From the NCBI RefSeq assembly GCF_026016325.1, contig NZ_CP087203.1:1116001-1180000 (forward strand): a stretch of 64,000 nt of DNA, given 5' to 3'. This DNA is from Pseudomonas sp. B21-056 (GTDB taxonomy: Bacteria > Pseudomonadota > Gammaproteobacteria > Pseudomonadales > Pseudomonadaceae). Positions 19,675 to 29,864 of this stretch are shown here, piece by piece. The translations under genes were made by a program, and so were the position numbers. Position 1 is the stretch's first letter. Every line of letters starts with the position of its first letter. The notes below the pieces were generated by a model. The model did no database searches. It saw nothing but the letters and a program-made list of their open reading frames with translations, and was not told the origin of the DNA.

Positions 19675-20820
19675 ATGACTGCATCGATCGGCAAGATTAA
19701 CCTGTTGGGCTTGACCCAGCCGGAAATGGAGAAATTCTTCGACTCAATCGGGGAGAAGCGTTTCCGTGCCGGTCAGGTAATGAAATGGATTCACCACTTT
19801 GGCGTCGACGATTTCGACGCGATGACGAATGTCGGCAAGGCCTTGCGTGAAAAGCTCAAGGCCGTTGCCGAGATTCGCGGCCCCGAAGTGGTCAGCCAGG
19901 ACATTTCCAGCGACGGCACCCGCAAGTGGGTGGTGCGCGTGGCGTCCGGCAGCTGCGTCGAGACCGTCTACATTCCCCAGGGCAAGCGCGGCACCTTGTG
20001 CGTTTCGTCCCAGGCAGGCTGTGCCCTGGATTGCAGTTTCTGCTCCACCGGCAAGCAAGGCTTCAACAGCAACCTCACCGCCGCCGAAGTGATCGGCCAG
20101 GTGTGGATTGCCAACAAATCCTTTGGCAGCGTCCCGGCGACCGTCGACCGTGCCATCACCAACGTGGTGATGATGGGCATGGGTGAGCCGCTGCTGAACT
20201 TCGACAACGTCGTCTCCGCCATGCACCTGATGATGGATGACCTGGGCTACGGCATTTCCAAGCGCCGGGTGACCCTGTCCACTTCCGGCGTGGTGCCGAT
20301 GATCGATGAGCTGGCCAAGCACATCGACGTCTCCCTGGCGTTGTCGCTGCACGCACCCAATGACGCATTGCGTAACCAATTGGTGCCGATCAACAAGAAG
20401 TATCCGCTTAAGATGCTGCTGGACTCTTGCCAGCGCTACATGTCGGCCCTGGGCGAAAAGCGCGTGCTGACCATCGAGTACACCCTGCTCAAGGATGTGA
20501 ACGACAAGGTCGAACACGCGGTCGAGATGATCGAGCTGCTCAAGAACATCCCGTGCAAGATCAACCTGATCCCGTTCAACCCGTTCCCGCACTCCGGTTA
20601 CGAGCGTCCGAGCAATAACGCGATCCGTCGCTTCCAGGATCAGCTTCATCACGCGGGCTTCAACGTCACCGTGCGCACCACCCGTGGCGAAGACATCGAT
20701 GCCGCGTGTGGTCAATTGGTCGGGCAGGTGCTGGATCGCACCCGTCGCAGCGAACGCTACATTGCCGTGCGCGAGTTGAACGCCACCGACGATGTGCAGA
20801 ACGCTGCGAACGGTCACTAA
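19675..20820 (+). CDS. rlmN: 23S rRNA/tRNA adenine-C2 methyltransferase RlmN
   Basis: 381 residues. A radical-SAM enzyme that methylates C2 of A2503 in 23S rRNA and A37 in some tRNAs. The Fe-S cysteines are in [25 protein letters not shown] and the C-terminal [12 protein letters not shown] (second catalytic cysteine) are present. Start at ATG 19675, with GAGGGTGAG upstream; an in-frame GTG 18 bases earlier is less likely. It begins the rlmN-pilF-rodZ-ispG-hisS-yfgM-bamB run. Confidence 0.97.
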   Translation: MTASIGKINLLGLTQPEMEKFFDSIGEKRFRAGQVMKWIHHFGVDDFDAMTNVGKALREKLKAVAEIRGPEVVSQDISSDGTRKWVVRVASGSCVETVYIPQGKRGTLCVSSQAGCALDCSFCSTGKQGFNSNLTAAEVIGQVWIANKSFGSVPATVDRAITNVVMMGMGEPLLNFDNVVSAMHLMMDDLGYGISKRRVTLSTSGVVPMIDELAKHIDVSLALSLHAPNDALRNQLVPINKKYPLKMLLDSCQRYMSALGEKRVLTIEYTLLKDVNDKVEHAVEMIELLKNIPCKINLIPFNPFPHSGYERPSNNAIRRFQDQLHHAGFNVTVRTTRGEDIDAACGQLVGQVLDRTRRSERYIAVRELNATDDVQNAANGH

Positions 20821-20832
20821 GAGAGGAACTCT

Positions 20833-21591
20833 ATGTCCCTGCGCTTCGCGCTGCTGTTGCTGTTCACCGGTCTGTGCGCCGGTTGTGTTCTGTCGGGCGA
20901 CTACAACCCGATGAAAACCAGCAAGGGGCGTGACGAAGCGCGTGTGGCCTATGTGCAACTGGGCATCGGCTACCTGCAGCAGGGCATGACCGAGCGGGCC
21001 AAGGTGCCGCTCAAGAAAGCCCTGGAGCTGGACAGCTCCGACGCTGATGCCAACGCGGCCCTGGCCCTGGTATTCCAGGCCGAGCTGGAGCCGGAGCTGG
21101 CCGACGAGCATTTTCGCAAGGCACTGTCCAGCCGGCCGCAGGACGCGCGGATCCTGAACAACTACGGCAGCTTTCTTTTCGAACAGAAACGCTACAAGGA
21201 CGCCTACGAGCGCTTCGAGCAGGCTGCCGCCGACACCCTTTATCCCGAGCGTTCGCGGGTGTTTGAAAACCTCGGTATGACCGCCGCGCAGCTTGGCCAG
21301 CGCGACCTGGCTCGCCAGCAGTTGGAAAAGGCGCTGCGACTCAACCGCCAGCAACCGCGAGCACTGCTGGAAATGGCTGAGTTGTCTTACGAAGACAGGC
21401 AATATGTGCCCGCGCGGGACTATTACGAACGTTTTAGTCTGCTGAGCGAGCAAAATGCACGTAGTCTATTGCTCGGCGTTCGGCTGGCGCATGTATTCGA
21501 AGACCGTGACAAGGCCGCCAGTTATGGCCTGCAACTAAAAAGACTCTATCCCGGTACGCCGGAATATCAGCAATACCTGTCGGAGCAATGA
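20833..21591 (+). CDS. pilF: Type IV pilus biogenesis lipoprotein PilF/PilW
   Basis: 252 residues. A lipoprotein signal with lipobox LCAGC (Cys17) is followed by about six tetratricopeptide repeats (VAYVQLGIGYLQQGMTERAKVPLKKALELD and so on). PilF is the outer-membrane pilotin that carries and assembles the PilQ secretin. The rlmN-pilF-rodZ-ispG order is the Pseudomonas standard. Its stop overlaps the rodZ start. Confidence 0.93.
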   Translation: MSLRFALLLLFTGLCAGCVLSGDYNPMKTSKGRDEARVAYVQLGIGYLQQGMTERAKVPLKKALELDSSDADANAALALVFQAELEPELADEHFRKALSSRPQDARILNNYGSFLFEQKRYKDAYERFEQAAADTLYPERSRVFENLGMTAAQLGQRDLARQQLEKALRLNRQQPRALLEMAELSYEDRQYVPARDYYERFSLLSEQNARSLLLGVRLAHVFEDRDKAASYGLQLKRLYPGTPEYQQYLSEQ

Positions 21592-22610
21592 TGAAAGCGG
21601 CGCATCCTGAAGTGGTAGCAGCGACTCGCGTGAACCCCGGTGAGACCCTGCGTCAAGCCCGCGAAAGCAACGGTTGGTCGCTGGCCCAAGTGGCCCTCAA
21701 GCTCAATCTCACCGTGGCTTCGCTGAGCAACCTGGAAGCGGGCGCGTTCGACAAATTGCCGGGGCATACCTTTGCCCGGGGCTACATCCGCGCCTACGCC
21801 AAATTACTCGACATGGACCAGACCGTGCTGGTCCAGCAATTCGATCAGTACACCGGTTCCGATGCCCAGGGCAGTAACGTGCACAGCCTGGGTCGCATCG
21901 AGGAGCCGGTACGTGTTTCCCACACCATTTTGCGAATCGTCAGCCTGTTGTTGCTGATCGCGGTGATTGGGGGCGGTTTCGTCTGGTGGCAGGATCAAAC
22001 CTCCCAGCGCGCCAAGGAATCGGTTGCGATGGCCCCGGAGCATGTAGAAGTGGAAGGTGCCGACGGCACCACCCGGATCCATCCGCTGGACGAGCCGGAA
22101 GACCAGGCTGTGCTCGAAGGCCAGGCTGAAGGCGAAACCAACCTGGCATTGCCGCAAGGCCAGGATGGTGCTGACGCCGAAGCCGGTGCCGAGCCGGGCT
22201 CCCCTGCTGCCCCTGCCGTTGCCCCTGTCGTGCCAGGCACGCCTGCGCCAACCACCAGCGCACCGGTTGCCCCGAGCGTACCGGCGCCGACCGTTGCAGC
22301 TCCAGCTCCAGCTCCAGTGCCTGCTGCTCCGGCAGCCGCACCGGTTGCCCCTGTGGCGCCGGCCGCGGGTGAAGGCCAGGTGCAGATTCAATTCATCGCC
22401 GACTGCTGGACGCAAGTTACCGACGGCAACGGCAAGGTGTTGTTCAGCGGCCTCAAGCGCAAGGGCGACAGCACCTCCATCAACGGCAAGCCACCGTTTG
22501 CCGTACGCCTGGGCTATGCCCGTGGCGCGCAGGTCAGCTACAACGGCCAGCCGGTCGATGTGGCTCCGTTCACCAGTGGCGAGACTGCTCGCCTGAAGTT
22601 GGGTCAATAA
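21588..22610 (+). CDS. rodZ: RodZ-family helix-turn-helix membrane protein
   Basis: 340 residues. A cytoplasmic Xre-type HTH (residues ~18-80, GETLRQARESNGWSLAQVAL), a single membrane helix near residue 110 (LLLLIAVIGGGFVWW), a long Ala/Pro/Val-rich periplasmic linker (about 190-265) and a C-terminal beta domain (DUF4115). RodZ anchors MreB and governs rod shape. The low-complexity linker is made of repeated GCTCCA-like codons and is prone to length change. Two adjacent ATGs are possible starts. Confidence 0.9.
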   Translation: MMKAAHPEVVAATRVNPGETLRQARESNGWSLAQVALKLNLTVASLSNLEAGAFDKLPGHTFARGYIRAYAKLLDMDQTVLVQQFDQYTGSDAQGSNVHSLGRIEEPVRVSHTILRIVSLLLLIAVIGGGFVWWQDQTSQRAKESVAMAPEHVEVEGADGTTRIHPLDEPEDQAVLEGQAEGETNLALPQGQDGADAEAGAEPGSPAAPAVAPVVPGTPAPTTSAPVAPSVPAPTVAAPAPAPVPAAPAAAPVAPVAPAAGEGQVQIQFIADCWTQVTDGNGKVLFSGLKRKGDSTSINGKPPFAVRLGYARGAQVSYNGQPVDVAPFTSGETARLKLGQ

Positions 22611-22613
22611 GTC

Positions 22614-23723
22614 ATGCACGGCGAATCTCCAATCAAACGTCGCGAATCCCGCAAGATCTGGGTCGGCAACGTGCCCGTGGGCGGCGATGCGCCTATCGCT
22701 GTACAGAGCATGACCAACAGCGACACCAACGACGTGGCCGCCACCGTTGCGCAGATCAATCGCCTGGAAGCCGCCGGTGTCGACATCGTGCGGGTGTCCG
22801 TGCCGGACATGGACGCCGCCGAGGCGTTCGGCAAGATCAAGCAGTTGGTCAAGGTGCCGCTGGTGGCCGACATTCACTTCGACTACCGCATTGCCCTGCG
22901 CGTGGCCGAGCTGGGTGTCGACTGCCTGCGCATCAACCCGGGCAACATCGGTCGCGAAGACCGTGTGCGCGCCGTGGTGGATGCCGCCCGCGACCGGGGT
23001 ATTCCGATCCGTATCGGGGTGAACGCCGGTTCCCTGGAAAAAGACCTGCAGAAGAAGTACGGCGAACCCACGCCGGCGGCCCTGGTGGAGTCGGCGTTGC
23101 GCCATGTCGAGCACCTGGAGCGCCTGAATTTCCAGGACTTCAAGGTCAGCGTGAAGGCCTCCGACGTGTTCATGGCCGTCGAAGCCTACCGCCTGCTGGC
23201 CAAGGAAATCGTCCAGCCGCTGCACCTGGGCATCACTGAAGCCGGTGGGTTGCGTTCGGGCACGGTGAAATCCGCCGTCGGCCTCGGTATGCTGCTCGCC
23301 GAAGGGATTGGCGATACCATCCGCATCTCGTTGGCGGCTGATCCGGTCGAGGAAGTGAAAGTCGGCTACGACATTCTCAAATCCCTGCACCTGCGTTCCC
23401 GTGGCATCAACTTCATCGCCTGCCCGAGCTGCTCGCGGCAGAACTTCGATGTGGTCAAGACCATGAACGAGCTGGAAGGGCGTCTCGAAGACCTGCTGGT
23501 GCCGCTGGATGTCGCGGTGATCGGCTGTGTGGTCAACGGGCCGGGCGAAGCCAAGGAGGCCCATATCGGCCTCACGGGCGGTACGCCGAACCTGATTTAC
23601 ATCGACGGCAAGCCGTCGCAGAAGTTGACGAATGACAATCTCGTGGATGAGCTGGAACGGCTGATCCGCGAGAAGGCGGCCGAAAAGGTCGAAGCCGACG
23701 CAGCGGTCATCGCACGCGGCTGA
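22614..23723 (+). CDS. ispG: 4-hydroxy-3-methylbut-2-en-1-yl diphosphate synthase IspG
   Basis: 369 residues. A [4Fe-4S] enzyme of the methylerythritol phosphate isoprenoid pathway, converting MEcPP to HMBPP. TIM-barrel half ([32 protein letters not shown]) then the cluster domain with [12 protein letters not shown] and [13 protein letters not shown]. It depends on the Fe-S machinery encoded earlier in the window. It begins three bases after rodZ. Confidence 0.97.
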   Translation: MHGESPIKRRESRKIWVGNVPVGGDAPIAVQSMTNSDTNDVAATVAQINRLEAAGVDIVRVSVPDMDAAEAFGKIKQLVKVPLVADIHFDYRIALRVAELGVDCLRINPGNIGREDRVRAVVDAARDRGIPIRIGVNAGSLEKDLQKKYGEPTPAALVESALRHVEHLERLNFQDFKVSVKASDVFMAVEAYRLLAKEIVQPLHLGITEAGGLRSGTVKSAVGLGMLLAEGIGDTIRISLAADPVEEVKVGYDILKSLHLRSRGINFIACPSCSRQNFDVVKTMNELEGRLEDLLVPLDVAVIGCVVNGPGEAKEAHIGLTGGTPNLIYIDGKPSQKLTNDNLVDELERLIREKAAEKVEADAAVIARG

Positions 23724-23748
23724 GCAAACGAATTTTTAAGGATTTATT

Positions 23749-25038
23749 GTGAGCAAGTCTCTGCAAGCCATCCGTGGCATGAACGACATCCTGCCCGAAC
23801 AGACGCCCCTGTGGCGCTATTTCGAGGGCACTGTCGCACGTTTGCTGGATAACTACGGTTACCGGCAGATCCGCATGCCGATTGTCGAGTTCACCGAGCT
23901 GTTCAAGCGCTCCATCGGTGAAGTGACCGACATCGTCGAAAAAGAGATGTACACCTTCGAGGACCGCAACGGCGATTCCCTGACCCTGCGCCCCGAAGGC
24001 ACGGCGGCCTGTGTGCGAGCGGTGCTTGAGCACGGCATCACCGGCGGTGGCCAGGTGCAGAAACTCTGGTACATCGGCCCGATGTTCCGTCACGAGCGCC
24101 CGCAGAAAGGTCGCTATCGCCAGTTCCACCAGATCGGTCTGGAAGTGTTCAACCTCGACGGCCCGGACATCGACGCCGAGCTGATCGTCATGACCTGGCG
24201 CCTGTGGGGCGAGCTGGGCCTTCGTGACGCGGTCAAGCTTGAACTCAACAGCCTGGGCACCAGCGAGTCCCGTGGCCGCTACCGTGAAGCGTTGGTGGAG
24301 TTTCTTTCCGCGCACCTGGACAAGCTCGACGAAGACAGCCAGCGCCGTCTCAAGACCAATCCGCTGCGCGTGCTCGACACCAAGAATGCCGAGACCCAGG
24401 CGATCCTGGCTGACGCGCCGAAAATGGCCGACTACCTCGACGACGAATCCCGTGCGCACTTCGAAGGGTTGAAGGCGCGCCTGGACGCCGTGGGCATTCC
24501 TTACGTGATCAACCCCAAGTTGGTCCGTGGCCTGGATTACTACAGCAAGACCGTTTTCGAATGGGTTACCGACAAGCTCGGCGCCCAGGGCACCGTGTGT
24601 GCCGGCGGCCGCTACGACGGGCTGGTGGAGCAGATGGGCGGCAAGCCGACCCCGGGCGTGGGCTTTGCCATGGGCATCGAGCGTCTGGTGCTGATGCTTG
24701 AGGCCCTGGACAAGGTGCCGCAAGAGCTTTCCCGTCAGGTCGACGTCTACCTGTGCGCTTTCGGTGAAGCGGCCGAACTGGCGGCCATCGTTCTGAGCGA
24801 AGCGCTCAGAGATCGATTGCCCAATCTGCGCCTGCAGATCAACGCCGGCGCCGGCAGCTTCAAGAGCCAGTTCAAGAAGGCCGACAAGAGCGGTGCGCTG
24901 TATGCACTGATCCTGGGTGACGACGAACTGGCCCAACAAGTGGTAGGTTTCAAACCCCTGCGTGGCCAGGGCGAACAACAAAGCATTGCCTGGGATGCGC
25001 TTGCTGCACACCTGGCCACCTGCGTCGTGCAGGGTTGA
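23749..25038 (+). CDS. hisS: Histidyl-tRNA synthetase
   Basis: 429 residues, class II aminoacyl-tRNA synthetase. Motifs: the N-terminal [11 protein letters not shown], motif 2 [19 protein letters not shown], histidine-specific [15 protein letters not shown] and the [14 protein letters not shown] loop, then the C-terminal anticodon-binding domain. GTG start at 23749 with TAAGGA nine bases upstream. Confidence 0.98.
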   Translation: MSKSLQAIRGMNDILPEQTPLWRYFEGTVARLLDNYGYRQIRMPIVEFTELFKRSIGEVTDIVEKEMYTFEDRNGDSLTLRPEGTAACVRAVLEHGITGGGQVQKLWYIGPMFRHERPQKGRYRQFHQIGLEVFNLDGPDIDAELIVMTWRLWGELGLRDAVKLELNSLGTSESRGRYREALVEFLSAHLDKLDEDSQRRLKTNPLRVLDTKNAETQAILADAPKMADYLDDESRAHFEGLKARLDAVGIPYVINPKLVRGLDYYSKTVFEWVTDKLGAQGTVCAGGRYDGLVEQMGGKPTPGVGFAMGIERLVLMLEALDKVPQELSRQVDVYLCAFGEAAELAAIVLSEALRDRLPNLRLQINAGAGSFKSQFKKADKSGALYALILGDDELAQQVVGFKPLRGQGEQQSIAWDALAAHLATCVVQG

Positions 25039-25078
25039 AGCTGTCAAACAGCCGATTTAGCGATTAAGGAGTATTGGG

Positions 25079-25720
25079 GTGTCGAGTACCGAAGATGAAC
25101 AGCTGGCGGATTTGAAGGACTGGTGGAGTCGCAACGGCAAGCCGCTGGTCACTGGCGGCCTGTTGGCGCTGGTCATCGTATTCGGCTGGCAGGCGTTCCA
25201 GAAATACCAGAGCAACCAGTCGCAAGGCGCCTCGATGCTCTATCAGCAATTGCTGGAAACCACCCTGACCCCGGACGGCAAGCCTGACGCTGGCCGCGTG
25301 GCGGACCTGGCCGGCAAGCTCAACAGCGAATACGGCGGCACCGCCTACGCGCAGTACGGTCGCCTGTTCGTGGCCAAGGTTGCCGTGGACAGCGGCAAGC
25401 TGGACGATGCGGCCATCGAACTGAAAGGTATCGTCGACAAGCCGGCCAACCCGACCCTGGGTGAAGTGGCGCGTCAGCGTCTGGCGCAGGTGTTGGCGGC
25501 ACAGAACAAGACCGAAGACGCGTTGAAGCTGCTCGACGGCGATGCCGACAAGGCGTTCCTGGCGACCCGCGAAGAACTCAAGGGCGACCTGCTGGTACAA
25601 CTGGGTCGTGCTGATGAGGCCCATGCGGCCTACCAAAAAGCCAAGGCTGCGCTGTCGGACGAAGCCGCAGTCGGTGGCCTGCAAATCAAGCTGGACGACC
25701 TGGCCAAAGGGGATGCGTGA
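25079..25720 (+). CDS. yfgM: YfgM-family tetratricopeptide protein (SecYEG ancillary)
   Basis: 213 residues. A short cytoplasmic start, one membrane helix (about residues 23-41, GGLLALVIVFGWQAF) and a periplasmic TPR-like domain. YfgM associates with PpiD at the translocon and with periplasmic chaperones. It begins with GTG after GGAGTATTGGG and is followed by bamB after one base, the conserved hisS-yfgM-bamB-der order. Confidence 0.9.
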   Translation: MSSTEDEQLADLKDWWSRNGKPLVTGGLLALVIVFGWQAFQKYQSNQSQGASMLYQQLLETTLTPDGKPDAGRVADLAGKLNSEYGGTAYAQYGRLFVAKVAVDSGKLDDAAIELKGIVDKPANPTLGEVARQRLAQVLAAQNKTEDALKLLDGDADKAFLATREELKGDLLVQLGRADEAHAAYQKAKAALSDEAAVGGLQIKLDDLAKGDA

Positions 25721-25721
25721 C

Positions 25722-26864
25722 GTGATCCGTTGGAAACATGCAGCATTGCTGGCTCTGGCCATTCTGGCCGCGGGTTGCAGCAGCAACAGCAAGAAAGAAC
25801 TGCCGCCGGCCGAACTGACCGACTTCAAAGAAGAAGTCGTGCTGCAGAAGCAATGGAGCCGCTCCATCGGCGACGGCCAGGGCGAAACCTACAACATGCT
25901 GGTGCCGGCCATCGACGGCGACACCATCTATGCCGGTGACGTCACCGGCGTGGTAATGGCGATGGATCGCCTGAACGGCGACGTCAAATGGAAGAAAGAT
26001 CTCGAACTGCCGGTTTCCGGCGCCGTTGGCGTGGGTTACGGGCTGGTCATGATCGGCACGCTCAAGGGTGAGATCGTCGCCCTGGACGCCAGCAACGGTG
26101 AAGAGAAATGGCGCGCCCGCGTGACCAGCGAAGTACTCGCACCGCCTGCCAGCAATGGTGACGTGGTCGTGGTCCAGACCCAGGATGACCGTCTGATCGG
26201 TCTGGATGCCGCCACCGGCAACCAGCGCTGGTTGTACGACAGCACCCCGGCGGTCCTGACCCTGCGTGGTACCAGTGCGCCGATCGTCACCAACCGCCTT
26301 GCGGTGGCCGGGTTGTCGAGCGGTAAAGTGGTTGCCCTGGACATCTCCAACGGTGTGCCGGTGTGGGAACAACGTGTTGCCGTTCCACAAGGTCGTTCGG
26401 AACTGGAGCGCGTGGTCGACATCGACGGCGGCCTGCTGCTGTCCGGTGGCACGATCTACGTCGCCAGCTACCAGGGTCGTGTCGCGGCGCTGGACCTGGA
26501 AAGCGGTCGTCCGTTGTGGCAGCGCGATGCGTCCAGCTACGCCGGTGTCGCCCAGGGCTTCGGCAGCGTCTACGTCAGCCTGTCCTCGGGCACGGTTGAA
26601 GGCGTCGACGAGCGTTCCACCACCGCACTGTGGAGCAACGATTCCCTGGCCCGTCGTCAACTGTCGGCTCCGGAAGTGTTCTCCAGCTACGTTGCAGTAG
26701 GCGACCTGGAAGGTTACCTGCACCTGCTGAGCCAGGTGGACGGTCGTTTCGTCGGCCGCGAGCGCATCGACAGCGACGGCCTGCGTGCCCGTCCGCTGGT
26801 GGCAGGCAACATGATCTATGTGTATGGCAACAGCGGCAAACTGGAAGCCCTGACCATCAAGTAA
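25722..26864 (+). CDS. bamB: Outer membrane assembly lipoprotein BamB
   Basis: 380 residues. A lipoprotein signal ends at LAAGC, then an eight-bladed PQQ-like beta-propeller with repeated blade ends (AMDRLNGDVKWKKDL, ALDASNGEEKWRARV, GLDAATGNQRWLY, ALDLESGRPLWQRD). BamB binds BamA and supports beta-barrel insertion. I choose GTG 25722 (MIRWKHAALL), one base after the yfgM stop; ATG 25713 in the same frame, inside yfgM, is an alternative. Confidence 0.95.
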   Translation: MIRWKHAALLALAILAAGCSSNSKKELPPAELTDFKEEVVLQKQWSRSIGDGQGETYNMLVPAIDGDTIYAGDVTGVVMAMDRLNGDVKWKKDLELPVSGAVGVGYGLVMIGTLKGEIVALDASNGEEKWRARVTSEVLAPPASNGDVVVVQTQDDRLIGLDAATGNQRWLYDSTPAVLTLRGTSAPIVTNRLAVAGLSSGKVVALDISNGVPVWEQRVAVPQGRSELERVVDIDGGLLLSGGTIYVASYQGRVAALDLESGRPLWQRDASSYAGVAQGFGSVYVSLSSGTVEGVDERSTTALWSNDSLARRQLSAPEVFSSYVAVGDLEGYLHLLSQVDGRFVGRERIDSDGLRARPLVAGNMIYVYGNSGKLEALTIK

Positions 26865-26870
26865 GACTAT

Positions 26871-26934
26871 GCTTGGGGTTCAATCCCCAAGCGGCTTCAC
26901 CTGAGCACCAGCCGCTGCCTAGCAGCGGCTTTTG
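26871..26934 (+). terminator. Hairpin pair between bamB and der
   Basis: GCTTGGGG/CCCCAAGC (26871-26892) and GCCGCTGC/GCAGCGGC (26911-26929) with TTTTGTATTTT after the second. The second stem and T-run form a good terminator ending the bamB transcript. Confidence 0.75.
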
Positions 26935-26965
26935 TATTTTCTGAAATAACGAAGTGGAGAGCCGC

Positions 26966-28435
26966 ATGGTTCCCGTAATCGCCCTGGTGGGCCGACCGAA
27001 CGTCGGCAAGTCCACCTTGTTCAACCGCCTGACCAGGACTCGCGACGCCATTGTCGGCGACTTGTCCGGTCTGACCCGTGATCGCCAATACGGTGAGGCC
27101 AAGTGGCAAGGGCGTACCTACATTCTGATCGACACCGGCGGCATCTCCGGCGACGAACACGGCATGGACGAAAAGATGGCCGAGCAGTCGCTGCTCGCCA
27201 TTGAAGAAGCGGATGTGGTGCTGTTCCTGGTAGACGCCAAGGCCGGTTTTACCGCCGCCGACCAGATGATCGCCGAGCATTTGCGCAAACGTAACAAGCG
27301 CTCCCACGTGGTCGCCAACAAGGTCGACAACATCGACCCGGACATGGCCCGCGCCGAGTTCGCGCCGTTGGGTATGGGCCAGGCGATCCCGATTGCCGGT
27401 GCCCACGGTCGCGGCATCAGCCAGTTGCTGGAAGTCGCCCTGGCTGACTTCCCGAAAGACGACGATGAGCCGGAAGAGGGCGAAGAAGAGATCGTTGCCG
27501 AAGGCGAGGAAGCCAAGCGCATTCCGGGCCCGAGCGAAAAGGACGGGATCAAGATCGCGATCATCGGCCGCCCGAACGTGGGCAAGTCGACGCTGGTCAA
27601 CCGCATGCTCGGCGAAGACCGGGTCATTGTGTACGACCAGCCCGGCACCACCCGCGACAGTATCTACATCCCGTTCGAGCGCAACGAAGAGAAGTACACG
27701 CTGATCGACACCGCCGGTGTGCGCAAGCGCGGCAAGATCCACGAAGAAGTCGAGAAGTTCTCCGTGGTCAAGACCCTGCAGGCGATCAAGGACGCCAACG
27801 TGGTGATCTTCGTGATGGATGCCCGCGAAGGCGTGGTCGATCACGACCTGAACCTGTTGGGCTTTGCCCTGGAAGCCGGTCGCGCGCTGGTCATCGCGAT
27901 CAACAAGTGGGACGGCATGACGCCGAGCGAGCGTGATTTCGTGAAGGTCGAGTTGCAGCGTCGGCTGTTCTTCGTCGACTTTGCCGACATCCACTTCATC
28001 TCGGCGTTGCACGGTACGGGCGTGGGTAACCTCTACGCGTCGGTGCAGAACTCCTTCAAGTCGGCCGTGACCCGCTGGCCGACCAACCGCCTGACCCAGA
28101 TCCTGGAAGACGCTGTTGGCGAACACGCGCCACCGATGGTCAACAACCGTCGGATCAAGCTGCGTTACGCTCACCTGGGCGGCGCCAACCCGCCGATCAT
28201 CGTGATCCACGGCAACCAGATCGAGAAGGTGCCCAAGTCGTACGTCCGTTACCTGGAAAACACCTATCGCCGTGTCCTGAAGCTGGTCGGCACGCCGATC
28301 CGCATCGAGTTCAAGGGCGGCGAGAACCCGTACGAAGGCAACAAGAACACGCTCACCGACCGCCAGGTCAACAAGAAACGCCGCTTGATGTCGCACCACA
28401 AGAAGGCCGACAAGAAGCGTCGCGACAAGCGCTGA
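26966..28435 (+). CDS. der: Ribosome biogenesis GTPase Der
   Basis: 489 residues, the tandem-GTPase EngA/Der that matures the 50S subunit. Two G domains each show a P-loop (GRPNVGKST, residues ~8-16 and ~200) with NKVD and NKWD specificity motifs, joined by an acidic linker ([18 protein letters not shown]). A KH-like C-terminal domain ends in a lysine/arginine-rich tail. ATG 26966 has GGAGAG upstream; an in-frame ATG 12 bases earlier is less likely. Confidence 0.97.
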   Translation: MVPVIALVGRPNVGKSTLFNRLTRTRDAIVGDLSGLTRDRQYGEAKWQGRTYILIDTGGISGDEHGMDEKMAEQSLLAIEEADVVLFLVDAKAGFTAADQMIAEHLRKRNKRSHVVANKVDNIDPDMARAEFAPLGMGQAIPIAGAHGRGISQLLEVALADFPKDDDEPEEGEEEIVAEGEEAKRIPGPSEKDGIKIAIIGRPNVGKSTLVNRMLGEDRVIVYDQPGTTRDSIYIPFERNEEKYTLIDTAGVRKRGKIHEEVEKFSVVKTLQAIKDANVVIFVMDAREGVVDHDLNLLGFALEAGRALVIAINKWDGMTPSERDFVKVELQRRLFFVDFADIHFISALHGTGVGNLYASVQNSFKSAVTRWPTNRLTQILEDAVGEHAPPMVNNRRIKLRYAHLGGANPPIIVIHGNQIEKVPKSYVRYLENTYRRVLKLVGTPIRIEFKGGENPYEGNKNTLTDRQVNKKRRLMSHHKKADKKRRDKR

Positions 28436-28453
28436 TCAGCTGCATGGGCTTTT

Positions 28454-28600
28454 TGTGGCGAGGGGATTTAGCGAAACGTCGCACCGCCCCGCTGGGGCGC
28501 GAAGCGGCCCTGAATCCTGTCACCTCGGTGTTTCAGGCAGATTGAGTTGGCCTTTTTGGGGCCGCTTCGCGCCCCAGCGGGGATAAATCCCCTCGCCACA
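28454..28600. repeat. Family B palindromic element (147 bp)
   Basis: Terminal inverted repeats TGTGGCGAGGGGATTTA at 28454 and TAAATCCCCTCGCCACA to 28600. The interior has CCCCGCTGGGGCGCGAAGCGG and its near-complement. Related full copies lie at 37246 and 60778, a half copy at about 4190. It fills the der/aminotransferase gap. Confidence 0.8.
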
Positions 28601-28616
28601 GGGTTTGCGTTGAAAT

Positions 28617-28640
28617 AGGGTGCCAATCGGCACCCTTTTT
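28617..28640 (+). terminator. Terminator before the aminotransferase gene
   Basis: AGGGTGCC (28617-28624) and GGCACCCT (28629-28636) followed by TTTT. Probably ends read-through from der across the repeat. Confidence 0.8.
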
Positions 28641-28715
28641 CATGCCCGGCGATTGGGCTATCCTCGACCTCTCCCGCGCCGTGCCAGAGCCGGGTGCCGA
28701 CGCAGAGAACACCCG

Positions 28716-29864
28716 ATGATCACCAGCAAGTTGCCGAATGTCGGCATCACCATTTTCACCCAGATGTCCCAGCTCGCCGCGCAGACCGGTGCGCTCAACC
28801 TGTCCCAGGGGTTTCCCGATTTCGATGGCCCGCAGGCCCTGCGCGATGCGGTCGGCCGGCATATTGCCCAAGGCCATAACCAGTATTCGCCCATGACCGG
28901 GCTGCCGGCGCTGCGTCAGCAGATCGCGGCGAAGATCGCTCGCAGTTACGGCGCCAGCGTCGATGCCGACCAGGAAGTCACCGTGACCCCCGGCGCGACC
29001 CAGGCGATTTTTTGCGCCATCGCAGCGGTGGTTCAGAGCGGCGACGAAGTGATCGTGTTCGATCCTTGCTATGACAGTTACGAACCCGCCGTCCAACTGG
29101 CGGGAGGGCGTTGCGTCCACGTCCAGCTGGGCCTGGATGACTTTGCCATCGATTTTCAGAAACTCGGCGAAGCTCTGAGCCCGCGTACGCGCATGATCAT
29201 CCTCAACACGCCGCACAACCCGAGCGGCGCGCTGATCAGTCGTGCGGAGCTGGATCAACTGGCAGCGTTGATTCGTGATCGCGACATCTACCTGATCAGC
29301 GACGAAGTCTATGAACACCTGGTGTTCGACGGCGTGCCCCATGCCAGCGTCCTCGCCCACGAGGAACTGTACCGCCGCGCCTTTGTGGTCAGTTCGTTCG
29401 GCAAGACCTACCACGTCACCGGCTGGAAAACCGGCTACGTCGTGGCGCCACCGGCCCTGACGGCAGAGTTGCGCAAGGTGCATCAGTACGTCAGCTTCTG
29501 TGGCGTGACACCGCTGCAATACGCCCTGGCCGACTACATGGCCGAGCATCCGGAGCATGTGGAAGAACTGCCGGATTTCTACCAGGCCAAGCGCGACCTG
29601 TTCTGCGATCTGCTGGCCCCGTCGCGGTTCAGCTTCAAGCGCGTGACCGGCACCTATTTCCAGTTGGTGGACTATTCGCAGATCCGTCCGGACCTGAACG
29701 ACGTCGACATGGCGGTCTGGATGACCCGTGAGCATGGCGTGGCGACGATTCCGGTGTCGGTGTTCTACCAGAACCCACCCGAAGGCCAGCGCCTGGTGCG
29801 CCTGTGCTTTGCCAAACGTGAGGAGACGTTGCGCGAAGCGGCGGAAAAACTATGCGTGATCTGA
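28716..29864 (+). CDS. ybdL: PLP-dependent methionine-type aminotransferase
   Basis: 382 residues, class I/II aminotransferase. The PLP lysine is in SSFGKTYHVTGWKTGY, with TPHNPSGA and the C-terminal LVRLCFAKRE arginine. The N-terminal NVGITIFTQMSQLAAQTGALNLSQGFP is characteristic of the YbdL/kynurenine-glutamine aminotransferase group, which prefers methionine. Its end overlaps the omega-amidase gene by 13 bases. That pair fits a salvage route: transamination of glutamine with 2-oxo-4-methylthiobutyrate gives methionine plus 2-oxoglutaramate, which the amidase clears. Symbol by family resemblance. Confidence 0.88.
   Translation: MITSKLPNVGITIFTQMSQLAAQTGALNLSQGFPDFDGPQALRDAVGRHIAQGHNQYSPMTGLPALRQQIAAKIARSYGASVDADQEVTVTPGATQAIFCAIAAVVQSGDEVIVFDPCYDSYEPAVQLAGGRCVHVQLGLDDFAIDFQKLGEALSPRTRMIILNTPHNPSGALISRAELDQLAALIRDRDIYLISDEVYEHLVFDGVPHASVLAHEELYRRAFVVSSFGKTYHVTGWKTGYVVAPPALTAELRKVHQYVSFCGVTPLQYALADYMAEHPEHVEELPDFYQAKRDLFCDLLAPSRFSFKRVTGTYFQLVDYSQIRPDLNDVDMAVWMTREHGVATIPVSVFYQNPPEGQRLVRLCFAKREETLREAAEKLCVI

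Noticed and set aside
21804..23564. 586-codon frame on the minus strand opposite rodZ/ispG
   Set aside because: Composition is typical of an antisense shadow (His/Gln/Asp-rich), with no ribosome-binding site or recognised domain, while ispG is unmistakable.
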